NCBI RefSeq assembly: GCF_963678635.1
Contig: NC_087066.1
Span: 59,042,312-59,106,311 of the forward strand
Length of the DNA stretch: 64,000 nt
Source: Symsagittifera roscoffensis
Taxonomy: Eukaryota > Xenacoelomorpha > Acoela > Convolutidae
Direction of reading: 5' to 3'
In this document: one piece after another, positions 31,160 to 42,784 of the stretch
Layout of the letters: the number at the start of each line of letters is the position of its first letter
How positions within the stretch are numbered: the stretch's first letter is position 1
Translations under genes and position numbers: made by a program
The notes under the pieces: generated by a model
What the model saw: the letters and a program-made list of their open reading frames with translations, nothing else
The model's database searches: none
Told to the model about the DNA's origin: nothing

Positions 31160-32216
31160 ATGCCAAATAATGTCAGTATTCGGAAGACAAAACGATCGAG
31201 AGCAAGGAACTGGCTCGTCACACTTAACAACCCCGGATTCGGGCTATGTCACTATGAGTCCAGATTCAAGGAAGCGGGTGTCGAATACACCGCTCAACTG
31301 GAGAAGGGAACGGCCGGCACAACCCACGTACAAGCGTTCATACGCTTCGCCGGCGCAGTTGACCTCGGAAGAGCAACGGGAATATTCAGACCTGAAAAGC
31401 CACATGCAGAACCTTGCAAGTCAGTCCAACGGTCAGAAGCGTATTGCCGCAAGGAAGAGACAAGAGTGGCTGGATCGGTCACTAATATCGATCCAACGAC
31501 TTTTTCAGCGGGCCAAGGGACCAGAACAGACCTCAAAGAAGTTGCAGAGGCGGCGGCGAAGGGAGAGACGATGGCCAGCATCGCTAGCCAATGGCCGACG
31601 ACCTACATCAAATTTTACCGAGGTGGGTGTAATTAGTGTTTTCAGCGAGGCATGGCCCGCTAATATTTGGCAAGTACCATACGCTCGCTCCGCTTCGCTC
31701 CGCTCACTCAGATCCGATACGAGAGGTAATTGGGGTCTAAGGGTTCGTGTTTGGCATAAGGATTTGTGTTTAGGAATTAATGAACTTAGTGGCCTACTAT
31801 CCCCCGCGAGAAGTTGGAAAAGTGATGTGTGGTGGTTGTTTGGTCCGCCTGGCGTTGGCAAATCAAGGCTCGCCAGAGACGCTTCAGCCGCTTACGGAAC
31901 TGGAGATGGCTATACAGGAACTACGTATAGCAAGTCCGGAGGAAACAAGTGGTTCGATGGCTACGACGGACAATCCGTGGTCATTTGGGACGAACCAACA
32001 GGAGAGCTCGAGTGGGGAGCCCTGTTGCAACTATCAGACCGGTATGAGTACCGGGTCGAGGTAAAGGGAGGGATGAAACAATTCCTAGCCCGTTTAATTA
32101 TATTCACTTCAAACTTCCACCCTGAGACTCTGTTTAATAAATACCAAAACTGCGATGCATTTCTGAGAAGAATAACTTTACTGTTAGAATGTACCGACAA
32201 AATATATGAGACTTGA
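31160..32216 (+). CDS. rep: Rep (unit 2i, type II)
   Basis: Exons 31160-31622 and 31774-32216, 301 aa, intact. Combines the Pro to Ser variant (as in 2d-2g) with the normal Walker B, a mosaic state. Confidence 0.92.
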
Positions 32217-32241
32217 ATTCAGAATGTACTTATTACAAATT

Positions 32242-33006
32242 TTAGTTAGTAAGTATATCAAGGACGGAACGTCTGGTTCTATTTCCATATTCGCCGCCGG
32301 CGTCTTCAATGCTTCTCTTTTGTAGCTTCATACTTGGCATATTTAGTACAGTTATAGTTTCTCCAGGGGCGTGCATGATAGGAGACTTGAATTTTACGTA
32401 GGCTGTTAGCTTTATATCGTATAGCGTTGATAAGTCGGTGGCACATTGTAGAGCAATTCCGTAGTAAGCGTGGGATGTTGAAGTAGGAAGCCAGCGAGCT
32501 CTTGCGACATAGAGGTTGGCGGCCGAATCGTTCCAATTGTATTTTGGATATTTGACGATATACTTCTTATATCCCCTCATAGTTGACTTACGAACATCGG
32601 TATATGCTTCTAGACTTGTAGTTGTAGATAGGGGACGGTCGGCATAGCGCATCCACATCCAAGGTAGATCGATAGCGGTACCGTCTTCTACTATTTTTGG
32701 AAAGGCCGGCGATTGTCTAGGTAGGAACTCGAGCTTGTAGCATGTTATCTTATACTCCATATATCGGTTTTTCATATTCCCCCATCCTCCCCAATCAGAG
32801 GGACTGGTTGTGACGATGACTGGTTTATTAGCGTACGAGCTACTCCAAGTAGCATTACTAACGAACTTTTCGGACTGATACCTGTACTTAAGCGAACGAC
32901 GTTTGATATTCCGTTTCCTACGGTATATAGTAGATCGGCGACGATATTGGCGGCGACGACGGAAGCGATTACGCCTAACAGTCCTCTTGTATTTCCTCGC
33001 ATACAT
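32242..33006 (-). CDS. cap: Cap (unit 2i, type II)
   Basis: 254 aa, intact, although both neighbouring units carry the frameshift allele. Ala to Thr in the middle of the protein. Confidence 0.85.
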   Translation of the reverse strand: MYARKYKRTVRRNRFRRRRQYRRRSTIYRRKRNIKRRSLKYRYQSEKFVSNATWSSSYANKPVIVTTSPSDWGGWGNMKNRYMEYKITCYKLEFLPRQSPAFPKIVEDGTAIDLPWMWMRYADRPLSTTTSLEAYTDVRKSTMRGYKKYIVKYPKYNWNDSAANLYVARARWLPTSTSHAYYGIALQCATDLSTLYDIKLTAYVKFKSPIMHAPGETITVLNMPSMKLQKRSIEDAGGEYGNRTRRSVLDILTN

Positions 33007-33329
33007 ATATCTGAAAATAAGCACAGTTAGACCAGTGGACAAGTTAGGACATGTTCAAGGATTGATCTTGTAGTTAGTCGGCTCGCAGCAGGTAGAGGTT
33101 CAGCTCACACACGGTTCACAGGCGGACGACACCACTCGGCAACGAGGGCTAAGTATATGTACTCTGTAGTTCTATATAACACTATGGAATATGTATATTA
33201 TTATCAGGATGTCACGATGTCACAATGTCACGAAGTGGCGGAGGGTAATACTAAGGCACTTCGTGCCACCTCCGCCACTTTCCTAATTTACTACTTGCGT
33301 TTCAGTTACTCTTTTATGTGCAACGCTTT
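33007..33329. promoter_or_regulatory. Intergenic region and origin (2i/2j)
   Basis: Iterons 33208-33231, hairpin 33235-33278. Confidence 0.85.
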
Positions 33330-34376
33330 ATGCCAAATAATGTCAGTATTCGGAAGACAAAACGATCGAGAGCAAGGAACTGGCTCGTCACACTTAACAA
33401 CCCCGGATTCGGGCTATGTCACTATGAGTCCAGATTCAAGGAAGCGGGTGTCGAATACACCGCTCAACTGGAGAAGGGAACGGCCGGCACAACCCACGTA
33501 CAAGCGTTCATACGCTTCGCCGGCGCAGTTGACCTCGGAAGAGCAACGGGAATATTCAGACCTGAAAAGCCACATGCAGAACCTTGCAAGTCAGTCCAAC
33601 GGTCAGAAGCGTATTGCCGCAAGGAAGAGACAAGAGTGGCTGGACCGGTCACTAATATCGATCCAACGACTTTTTCAGCGGGCCAAGGGACCAGAACAGA
33701 CCTCAAAGAAGTTGCAGAGGCGGCGGCGAAGGGAGAGACGATGGCCAGCATCGCTAGCCAATGGCCGACGACCTACATCAAATTTTACCGAGGTGGGTGT
33801 AATTAGTGTTTTCAGCGAGGCATGGCCCGCTAATATTTGGCAAGTACCATACGCTCGCTCCGCTCACTCAGATCCGATACGAGAGGTAATTGGGGTCTAA
33901 GGGTTCGTGTTTGGCATAAGGATTTGTGTTTAGGAATTAATGAACTTAGTGGCCTACTATCCCCCGCGAGAAGTTGGAAAAGTGATGTGTGGTGGTTGTT
34001 TGGTCCGCCTGGCGTTGGCAAATCAAGGCTCGCCAGAGACGCTTCAGCCGCTTACGGAACTGGAGATGGCTATACAGGAACTACGTATAGCAAGTCCGGA
34101 GGAAACAAGTGGTTCGATGGCTACGACGGACAATCCGTGGTCATTTGGGACGAACCAACAGGAGAGCTCGAGTGGGGAGCCCTGTTGCAACTATCAGACC
34201 GGTATGAGTACCGGGTCGAGGTAAAGGGAGGGATGAAACAATTCCTAGCCCGTTTAATTATATTCACTTCAAACTTCCACCCTGAGACTCTGTTTAATAA
34301 ATATCAAAACTGCGATGCATTTCTGAGAAGAATAACTTTACTGTTAGAATGTACCGACAAAATATATGAGACTTAA
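33330..34376 (+). CDS. rep: Rep (unit 2j, type II), shortened intron
   Basis: Exons 33330-33792 and 33934-34376, 301 aa, 141-base intron with the same 10-base deletion as 2g. Stop codon is TAA instead of TGA. Intact. Confidence 0.9.
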
Positions 34377-34401
34377 ATTCAGAATGTACTTATTACAAAT
34401 T

Positions 34402-35164
34402 TTAGTTAGTAAGTATATCAAGGACGGAACGTCTGGTTCTATTTCCATATTCGCCGCCGGCGTCTTCAATGCTTCTCTTTTGTAGCTTCATACTTGGCAT
34501 ATTTAGTACAGTTATAGTTTCTCCAGGGGCGTGCATGATAGGAGACTTGAATTTTACGTAGGCTGTTAGCTTTATATCGTATAGCGTTGATAAGTCGGTG
34601 GCACATTGTAGAGCAATTCCGTAGTAAGCGTGGGATGTTGAAGTAGGAAGCCAGCGAGCTCTTGCAACAGAGGTTGGCGGCCGAATCGTTCCAATTGTAT
34701 TTTGGATATTTGACGATATACTTCTTATATCCCCTCATAGCTGACTTACGAACATCGGTATATGCTTCTAGACTTGTAGTTGTAGATAGGGGACGGTCGG
34801 CATAGCGCATCCACATCCAAGGTAGATCGATAGCGGTACCGTCTTCTACTATTTTTGGAAAGGCCGGCGATTGTCTAGGTAGGAACTCGAGCTTGTAGCA
34901 TGTTATCTTATACTCCATATATCGGTTTTTCATATTCCCCCATCCTCCCCAATCAGAGGGACTGGTTGTGACGATGACTGGTTTATTAGCGTACGAGCTA
35001 CTCCAAGTAGCATTACTAACGAACTTTTCGGACTGATACCTGTACTTAAGCGAACGACGTTTGATATTCCGTTTCCTACGGTATATAGTAGATCGGCGAC
35101 GATATTGGCGGCGACGACGGAAGCGATTACGCCTAACAGTCCTCTTGTATTTCCTCGCATACAT
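34402..35164 (-). pseudogene. cap: Cap (unit 2j), two-base deletion frameshift
   Basis: TA deletion near 34668; the frame ends at 34466. One further change lies in the foreign tail. Confidence 0.85.
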
Positions 35165-35487
35165 ATATCTGAAAATAAGCACAGTTAGACCAGTGGACAA
35201 GTTAGGACATGTTCAAGGATTGATCTTGTAGTTAATCGGCTCGCAGCAGGTAGAGGTTCAGCTCACACACGGTTCACAGGCGGACGACACTACTCGGCCA
35301 CGAGGGCTAAGTATATGTACTCTGTAGTGCTATATAACACTATGGAATATGTATATTATTATCAGGATGTCACGATGTCACAATGTCACGAAGTGGCGGA
35401 GGGTAATACTAAGGCACTTCGTGCCACCTCCGCCACTTTCCTAATTTACTACTTGCGTTTCAGTTACTCTTTTATGTGCAACACTTT
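35165..35487. promoter_or_regulatory. Intergenic region and origin (2j/2k)
   Basis: Iterons 35366-35389, hairpin 35393-35436. Confidence 0.85.
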
Positions 35488-36534
35488 ATGCCAAATAATG
35501 TCAGTATTCGGAAGACAAAACGATCGAGAGCAAGGAACTGGCTCGTCACACTTAACAACCCCGGATTCGGGCTATGTCACTATGAGTCCAGATTCAAGGA
35601 AGCGGGTGTCGAATACACCGCTCAACTGGAGAAGGGAACGGCCGGCACAACCCACGTACAAGCGTTCATACGCTTCGCCGGCGCAGTTGACCTCGGAAGA
35701 GCAACGGGAATATTCAGACCTGAAAAGCCACATGCAGAACCTTGCAAGTCAGTCCAACGGTCAGAAGCGTATTGCCGCAAGGAAGAGACAAGAGTGGCTG
35801 GACCGGTCACTAATATCGATCCAACGACTTTTTCAGCGGGCCAAGGGACCAGAACAGACCTCAAAGAAGTTGCAGAGGCGGCGGCGAAGGGAGAGACGAT
35901 GGCCAGCATCGCTAGCCAATGGCCGACGACCTACATCAAATTTTACCGAGGTGGGTGTAATTAGTGTTTTCAGCGAGGCATGGCCCGCTAATATTTGGCA
36001 AGTACCATACGCTCGCTCCGCTCACTCAGATCCGATACGAGAGGTAATTGGGGTCTAAGGGTTCGTGTTTGGCATAAGGATTTGTGTTTAGGAATTAATG
36101 AACTTAGTGGCCTACTATCCCCCGCGAGAAGTTGGAAAAGTGATGTGTGGTGGTTGTTTGGTCCGCCTGGCGTTGGCAAATCAAGGCTCGCCAGAGACGC
36201 TTCAGCCGCTTACGGAACTGGAGATGGCTATACAGGAACTACGTATAGCAAGTCCGGAGGAAACAAGTGGTTCGATGGCTACGACGGACAATCCGTGGTC
36301 ATTTGGGACGAACCAACAGGAGAGCTCGAGTGGGGAGCCCTGTTGCAACTATCAGACCGGTATGAGTACCGGGTCGAGGTAAAGGGAGGGATGAAACAAT
36401 TCCTAGCCCGTTTAATTATATTCACTTCAAACTTCCACCCTGAGACTCTGTTTAATAAATACCAAAACTGCGATGCATTTCTGAGAAGAATAACTTTACT
36501 GTTAGAATGTACCAACAAAATATATGAGACTTGA
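35488..36534 (+). CDS. rep: Rep (unit 2k, type II), shortened intron
   Basis: Exons 35488-35950 and 36092-36534, 301 aa, 141-base intron, intact. Asp to Asn four residues before the C-terminal end. Confidence 0.9.
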
Positions 36535-36559
36535 ATTCAGAATGTACTTATTACAAATT

Positions 36560-37322
36560 TTAGTTAGTAAGTATATCAAGGACGGAACGTCTGGTTCTAT
36601 TTCCATATTCGCCGCCGGCGTCTTCAATGCTTCTCTTTTGTAGCTTCATACTTGGCATATTTAGTACAGTTATAGTTTCTCCAGGGGCGTGCATGATAGG
36701 AGACTTGAATTTTACGTAGGCTGTTAGCTTTATATCGTATAGCGTTGATAAGTCGGTGGCACATTGTAGAGCAATTCCGTAGTAAGCGTGGGATGTTGAA
36801 GTAGGAAGCCAGCGAGCTCTTGCGACAGAGGTTGGCGGCCGAATCGTTCCAATTGTATTTTGGATATTTGACGATATACTTCTTATATCCCCTCATAGCT
36901 GACTTACGAACATCGGTATATGCTTCTAGACTTGTAGTTGTAGATAGGGGACGGTCGGCATAGCGCATCCACATCCAAGGTAGATCGATAGCGGTACCGT
37001 CTTCTACTATTTTTGGAAAGGCCGGCGATTGTCTAGGTAGGAACTCGAGCTTGTAGCATGTTATCTTATACTCCATATATCGGTTTTTCATATTCCCCCA
37101 TCCTCCCCAATCAGAGGGACTGGTTGTGACGATGACTGGTTTATTAGCGTACGAGCTACTCCAAGTAGCATTACTAACGAACTTTTCGGACTGATACCTG
37201 TACTTAAGCGAACGACGTTTGATATTCCGTTTCCTACGGTATATAGTAGATCGGCGACGATATTGGCGGCGACGACGGAAGCGATTACGCCTAACAGTCC
37301 TCTTGTATTTCCTCGCATACAT
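36560..37322 (-). pseudogene. cap: Cap (unit 2k), two-base deletion frameshift
   Basis: TA deletion near 36827; the frame ends at 36624. Otherwise consensus. Confidence 0.85.
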
Positions 37323-37645
37323 ATATCTGAAAATAAGCACAGTTAGACCAGTGGACAAGTTAGGACATGTTCAAGGATTGATCTTGTAGTTAATCGGCTC
37401 GCAGCAGGTAGAGGTTCAGCTCACACACGGTTCACAGGCGGACGACACCACTCGGCCACGAGGGCTAAGTATATGTACTCTGTAGTGCTATATAACACTA
37501 TGGAATATGTATATTATTATCAGGATGTCACGATGTCACAATGTCACGAAGTGGCGGAGGGTAATACTAAGGCACTTCGTGCCACCTCCGCCACTTTCCT
37601 AATTTACTACTTGCGTTTCAGTTACTCTTTTATGTGCAACACTTT
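37323..37645. promoter_or_regulatory. Intergenic region and origin (2k/2l)
   Basis: Iterons 37524-37547, hairpin 37551-37594. Confidence 0.85.
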
Positions 37646-38488
37646 ATGCCAAATAATGTCAGTATTCGGAAGACAAAACGATCGAGAGCAAGGAACTGGC
37701 TCGTCACACTTAACAACCCCGGATTCGGGCTATGTCACTATGAGTCCAGATTCAAGGAAGCGGGTGTCGAATACACCGCTCAACTGGAGAAGGGAACGGC
37801 CGGCACAACCCACGTACAAGCGTTCATACGCTTCGCCGGCGCAGTTGACCTCGGAAGAGCAACGGGAATATTCAGACCTGAAAAGCCACATGCAGAACCT
37901 TGCAAGTCAGTCCAACGGTCAGAAGCGTATTGCCGCAAGGAAGAGACAAGAGTGGCTGGACCGGTCACTAATATCGATCCAACGACTTTTTCAGCGGGCC
38001 AAGGGACCAGAACAGACCTCAAAGAAGTTGCAGAGGCGGCGGCGAAGGGAGAGACGATGGCCAGCATCGCTAGCCAATGGCCGACGACCTACATCAAATT
38101 TTACCGAGGTGGGTGTAATTAGTGTTTTCAGCGAGGCATGGCCCGCTAATATTTGGCAAGTACCATACGCTCGCTCCGCTCACTCAGATCCGATACGAGA
38201 GGTAATTGGGGTCTAAGGGTTCGTGTTTGGCATAAGGATTTGTGTTTAGGAATTAATGAACTTAGTGGCCTACTATCCCCCGCGAGAAGTTGGAAAAGTG
38301 ATGTGTGGTGGTTGTTTGGTCCGCCTGGCGTTGGCAAATCAAGGCTCGCCAGAGACGCTTCAGCCGCTTACGGAACTGGAGATGGCTATACAGGAACAAC
38401 GTATAGCAAGTCCGGAGGAAACAAGTGGTTCGATGGCTACGACGGACAATCCGTGGTCATTTGGGAGGAACCAACAGGAGAGCTCGAG
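37646..38488 (+). pseudogene. rep: Rep (unit 2l), 3' end deleted by recombination with type III
   Basis: Exon 1 37646-38108, 141-base intron, exon 2 from 38250. Walker A is intact and Walker B is VVIWEE. Sequence then jumps after about 38488 into a type III Cap gene on the opposite strand. Motif C and the C-terminus are lost. The plus frame runs on into antisense Cap and stops at 38563. Confidence 0.9.
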
Positions 38489-38691
38489 CTGGTTGTGATA
38501 ACGACTGGTTTACCAGTGTACGAACTATTCCAAGAGCCATTACTAATGAATCTTTCGCAGTGATACCTGTACTTAATCGAACGACGCTTGATACTCCGTT
38601 TCCTACGGTATATATTAGGTCGGCGACGATATTGGAGGCGACGACGGACGCGATAACGCCTAGTACCCCTCTTGTATTTCCGCGCATACAT
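38489..38691 (-). pseudogene. cap: Cap 5' fragment, type III (recombinant partner of 2l)
   Basis: Only the Arg-rich arm and the start of the body remain (about 67 codons from the ATG complement ending at 38691). The frame then runs into antisense Rep. The alternative ORF start is also present (38457-38687). Confidence 0.85.
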
Positions 38692-38920
38692 GTATCTGAA
38701 AATAGGCACAGTTAGCACAGTGGACTAGTTTGGACATGTTCAAGGATCGATCTTGTAGACAGGGGGCTCGCAGCAGGTAGAGGTTCGTCTCTCACACGGT
38801 CGTCAGGCGGCGCGCACCACAGGGCCACGAGGGCCAGGTATATATGCGCTGTTGCGTCTTAAATGCGCAGTGGCGACATGTATATTAATTTTGTGTCACG
38901 ATGTCACAATGTCACGAAGT
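38692..38920. promoter_or_regulatory. Type III intergenic region lacking the origin hairpin
   Basis: It keeps a TATATAT box near 38850 and iteron-like GATGTCAC / AATGTCAC repeats before GAAGT. At 38920 it jumps to the last bases of a Rep gene. The hairpin, nonamer and nearly all of Rep of this unit are deleted, so no Rep-dependent origin should remain. Confidence 0.8.
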
Positions 38921-38959
38921 TTAAGGATGTTTAATTCATTTCAAGTACATATTAGAATT

Positions 38960-39703
38960 TTAGTCAGTTAGTATTGAGTATACAGATCGGCGTGCTCTTC
39001 CAAATTCCCCGCCGGCTTCGGCGTCCCTCTTTTGTAGTTTCATACTAGGCATATTTAGAACAGTTATTTTATTGTTGGACGGATCATTTATCGATGACTT
39101 CATTTTCACGTAACTTGTTAGCTTTATATCGAAGAGATCAGTTAGATCGAGAGCGCATTCTAATGCTATTCCATAGAAGGCCTGGCTTGAAGAGGTAGGT
39201 AACCATCTTGTCTTTGATATATACAAATTTCCTGCGGAATCGTTCCAATTGTACTTTGGATATTTTACAATCCATTTCTTGTAGCCTTTCATTAAGGTCT
39301 TTCGTACGTCTTGATATTGCTCGAGAGTCCTACTTGTAGATAGGGGGCGGTCACAGTAACGGACCCACATATGCGGTAGGCCGGAGGAATCTCCAGACAG
39401 CATTTTCGGGAAGGCGGCCGATTGTCTCGGGAGGAACTCGTTTTTGAAACACGTTAACTTGTATTCCATATACCGATTCTTTATATTTCCCCATCCTGAC
39501 CAATCCGAGGGACTGGTTGTGATAACGATTGGTTTATCAGTGTACGAACTATCCCAAGTGCCGTTACTAATGAATCTTTCGCTGTGATACCTGTACTTAG
39601 CCGAACGACGCTTGATAGACCGTTTCCTACGGTATATAGTAGGTCGGCGAGTATATTAGCGGCGACGACGGAACCGATTACGCCTATAAGTCCTCGCATA
39701 CAT
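38960..39703 (-). pseudogene. cap: Cap (unit 3a, type III), nonsense in the Arg arm
   Basis: The full-length frame equivalent is 248 codons, but a C to T change makes TAA at 39656-39658 (codon 16) and 12 bases are missing from the arm. Downstream the frame is open, with the usual Cap body (169 codons from an internal Met). The alternative ORF (39481-39699, 72 codons) stays open across the same mutations. Confidence 0.88.
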
Positions 39704-40011
39704 ATAACCTGAAAATAGGCACAGTTAGCACAGTGGACAGGTTAGGACATATTCAAGGATCAAAATACAAGGCAGCGGGCTGGCAGTCGGCGGCGGTTCG
39801 GCTCTCACACGCCCTCCAGGCGGCGCGCACCACTCGGCCACGACGGCTAGGTATATATGCGCTGTTGCGTCTTAAATTCGCAGTGGCGACATGTATATTA
39901 GATTTCGGTGGCACGATGTCACATGTCACGAAGTGGCCTAAGGTAATACTAGGGCACTTCGTGCCTCCTTAGGCCACTTGTATAATACTACTTTTAGTTA
40001 TAGATAACTAT
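39704..40011. promoter_or_regulatory. Intergenic region and origin (3a/3b), distinct hairpin arms
   Basis: Hairpin arms GTGGCCTAAGG (39933-39943) and CCTTAGGCCAC (39967-39977) pair perfectly over 11 bp but differ from type II arms. The nonamer complement TAATACTA lies at 39944-39951 with the same inner palindrome. Iteron-like GATGTCAC and ATGTCAC precede it. A TATATAT box lies near 39853. Confidence 0.85.
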
Positions 40012-41053
40012 ATGCCAAATGTCGGTATTCGGACGACCAAGAGAACAAGAAGCAGGAACTTCATTCTTACGCTCAACAACCCCAGACTCGGGCTATGCGG
40101 ATATGAGTCAAAGTTCGTACAAGGCGGTTTGCAATACACCGCGCAAATTGAGAAAGGAAAGAACGGAACACCCCACTTACAAGCGTTCATTCGCTTCGCC
40201 TCATCCGTGGACTTCAGCAGAGCAAAGGGAATACTCGGAGACGAACGCCCTCATATCGAGCGCTGCGGAAATGTCGGCAAATCGGAGGCGTATTGCCGAA
40301 AAGAGGAAACGCGAGTGGATGGGCCGATCACTAACATCGATCCGGAATATTTTTTGGGGGGTCAAGGAAGGAGAACCGACCTCCAAGAGGTGGCAGAGAA
40401 GGCGCAGGCGGGAGCGTCGATGGCCAGCATCGCGGAGGAACACCCAGCAACATTCATCAAGTTTCACCGAGGTGAGTTTAATGGGGGGAAGGCATGGCCG
40501 TTGGTTTAAGCTTTTTCATATAAAATCCGAATCCACTGGAGGCATGGCCGTTCGGTCTAAGGTGCAACCGCTGTTCGGTTTAAGGAGAGTCGATCAACAT
40601 TTGATCTGTTTTAAGCATTAAAGAACTTGGTTCAGTCTTATCACCCAAACGAGGTTGGAAGACAGTTGTGTGGTGGCTGTTTGGTCCGCCTGGCATTGGC
40701 AAGTCAAGGCTCGCCAGGGACCACGCATCCTTAAACGGAGCTGGAGACGGCTATTCGAAGTCCGGAGGCTCGAAATGTTGGGACGGCTACGGAGGCGAGT
40801 CCGTGGTTATATGGGACGAGCCCAATGGTGAGATTGAGTGGGGAGGGCTGATCCAACAATGCGACAGATATGAATACAGAATCGAGGTAAAGGGGGTATG
40901 CAGCAATTCCTTTCTAAACTAATCATATTTACTAGTAATTTCCAACAAGAGACTTTGTTCAGTAAGCATGCTAATTATAACGCTTTTGCTAGACGGATTA
41001 CATTATTATTGGAGTGTGACGGTGCAATATATGACGACATAAAAGATTGTTAA
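40012..41053 (+). pseudogene. rep: Rep (unit 3b, type III), splice and frame defects
   Basis: Exon 1 40012-40471 is open with ILTLNN, HLQ and YCRK motifs, and the donor GTGAGT is good. The acceptor is altered (TTTTAAG instead of TTTTAGG), moving AG by one base and out of frame. A one-base deletion in a G run near 40894 shifts the helicase frame before motif C. Walker A GPPGIGKS and Walker B VVIWDE are still readable. Confidence 0.85.
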
Positions 41054-41082
41054 ATCATCTGAAGTTATACATACAATTTTAT

Positions 41083-41838
41083 TTAGTTAGTTAGTATTGA
41101 GTATACAGATCGTCTTGCTCTATCAAAATCGCCGCCAGCTTCGGCGTCCCTCTTTTGTAGTTTCATACTAGGCATATTTAGTACGGTTATTTTCGTGTTG
41201 GCTGGATCGTTAATCGGTGACTTCATTTTTACGTAGCTCGTTAACTTTATATCGAACAGATCAGTTAGATCGAGAGCGCATTCTAATGCTATTCCATAGA
41301 AGGCCTGGCTTGAAGAGGTAGGTAACCATCTTGTCTTTGATATATACAAACTTCCTGCGGAATCGTTCCAATTGTACTTTGGATATTTTACAATCCATTT
41401 CTTGTAGCCTTTCATTAAGGACTTTCGTACGTCTTGATATTGCTCGAGTGTCCTACTTGTAGATAGGGAGCGATCGCAGTAACGGACTCACATATGCGGT
41501 AGGCCGGAGGAATCTCCAGACAGCATTTTCGGGAAGGCGGCCGATTGTCTCGGGAGAAACTCGTTTTTGAAACACGTTAACTTGTATTCCATATACCGAT
41601 TCTTTATATTTCCCCATCCTGACCAATCCGAGGGACTGGTTGTGATAACGATTGGTTTATCAGTTTAAGAACTATCCCAAGTGCCATTACTAATGAATCT
41701 TTCGCTGTGATACCTGTACTTAGCCGAACGACGCTTGATAGAACGTTTCCTACGGTATATAGTAGGTCGGCGAGTATATTGGCGGCGACGACGGAACCGA
41801 TTACGCCTATAAGTCCTCTTGTATTTCCTCGCATACAT
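41083..41838 (-). pseudogene. cap: Cap (unit 3b, type III), two nonsense codons
   Basis: The frame length is normal (252 codons including stop), but TAA at 41665-41667 and TGA at 41488-41490 (replacing Trp) interrupt it. The alternative 5' ORF (41604-41834) is open. Confidence 0.88.
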
Positions 41839-42068
41839 ATAACCTGAAAATAGGCACAGTTAGCACAGTGGACAGGTTAGGACATGTTCAAGGATCGATC
41901 TACCAGTCAGCGGGCTGGCAGTCGGCGGCGATTCGGCTCTCACACATCCTCCAGGCGGCGCGCACCACTCGGCCACGAGGGCTAGGTATATATGCGCTGT
42001 TGCGTCTTAAATGCGCAATGGCGACATGTATATTGTTCGGTGGCACAATGTCACTTGTCACGAAGTGG
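41839..42068. promoter_or_regulatory. Type III intergenic region ending in a half origin
   Basis: Ends at GTGGCG, the start of the left hairpin arm, and then jumps into an antisense Cap gene. The nonamer and right arm are missing. Iteron-like AATGTCAC and TTGTCAC remain. Confidence 0.8.
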
Positions 42069-42477
42069 CGTCCTGATATTGTTCGAGAGACGTAGTAGAG
42101 GATAGGGGCCGGTCGCAGTATCTAATCTAGAGCGTAGGGAGGTGCGTCGATACAGTACTTTGCATCTTAGGCAGGCCGGCGGATTGTTTAGGAAGCATCT
42201 CGATTTTGAAGCAGGTTAATTTATATTCCATATAACGGTTCTTTATGTTTCCCCATCCATTCCAATCTGACGGGCTGGTTGTGATAACGACTGGTTTACC
42301 AGTGTACGAACTATTCCAAGAGCCATGACTAATGAATCTTTCGCAGTGATACCTGTACTTAATCGAACGACGCTTGATACTCCGTTTCCTACGGTATATA
42401 TTAGGTCGGCGACGATATTGGAGGCGACGACGGACGCGATAACGCCTAGTACCCCTCTTGTATTTCCGCGCATACAT
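42069..42477 (-). pseudogene. cap: Cap 5' fragment (unit 3c, type III)
   Basis: About 136 codons of the 5' part of Cap, with a TAG at 42127-42129 replacing a Trp. The 3' half, the Rep gene and half the origin of this unit are deleted. Confidence 0.85.
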
Positions 42478-42784
42478 GTATCTGAAAATAGGCACAGTTA
42501 GCACAGTGGACTAGTTAGGACATGTTCAAGGGTCGATCCTCATCTCAGCGGGCTCACAGCAGGTCGTGGTTCGTCTCTCACTCGTCCTCCAGGCGGCGCG
42601 CACCACTCGGCCACGAGGGCTAGGTATATATGCGCTGTTGCGTCTTAAATGCGCAATGGCGACATGTATATTATTGTTCGGTGGCACAATGTCACTTGTC
42701 ACGAACTGGCGTAAGGTAACACTAAGGCAAGTCGTGCCACCTTACGCCACTTAATATTCCGGTATATGTACGTTTCAGTGTTGA
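42478..42784. promoter_or_regulatory. Intergenic region and origin (3c/3d), altered nonamer
   Basis: Arms TGGCGTAAGG (42707-42716) and CCTTACGCCA (42740-42749) pair fully. The nonamer complement reads TAACACTA, so the Cap strand has TAGTGTTAC, one change from the canonical form. The inner palindrome is also mutated (GGCAAGTCGTGCC). Confidence 0.8.
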
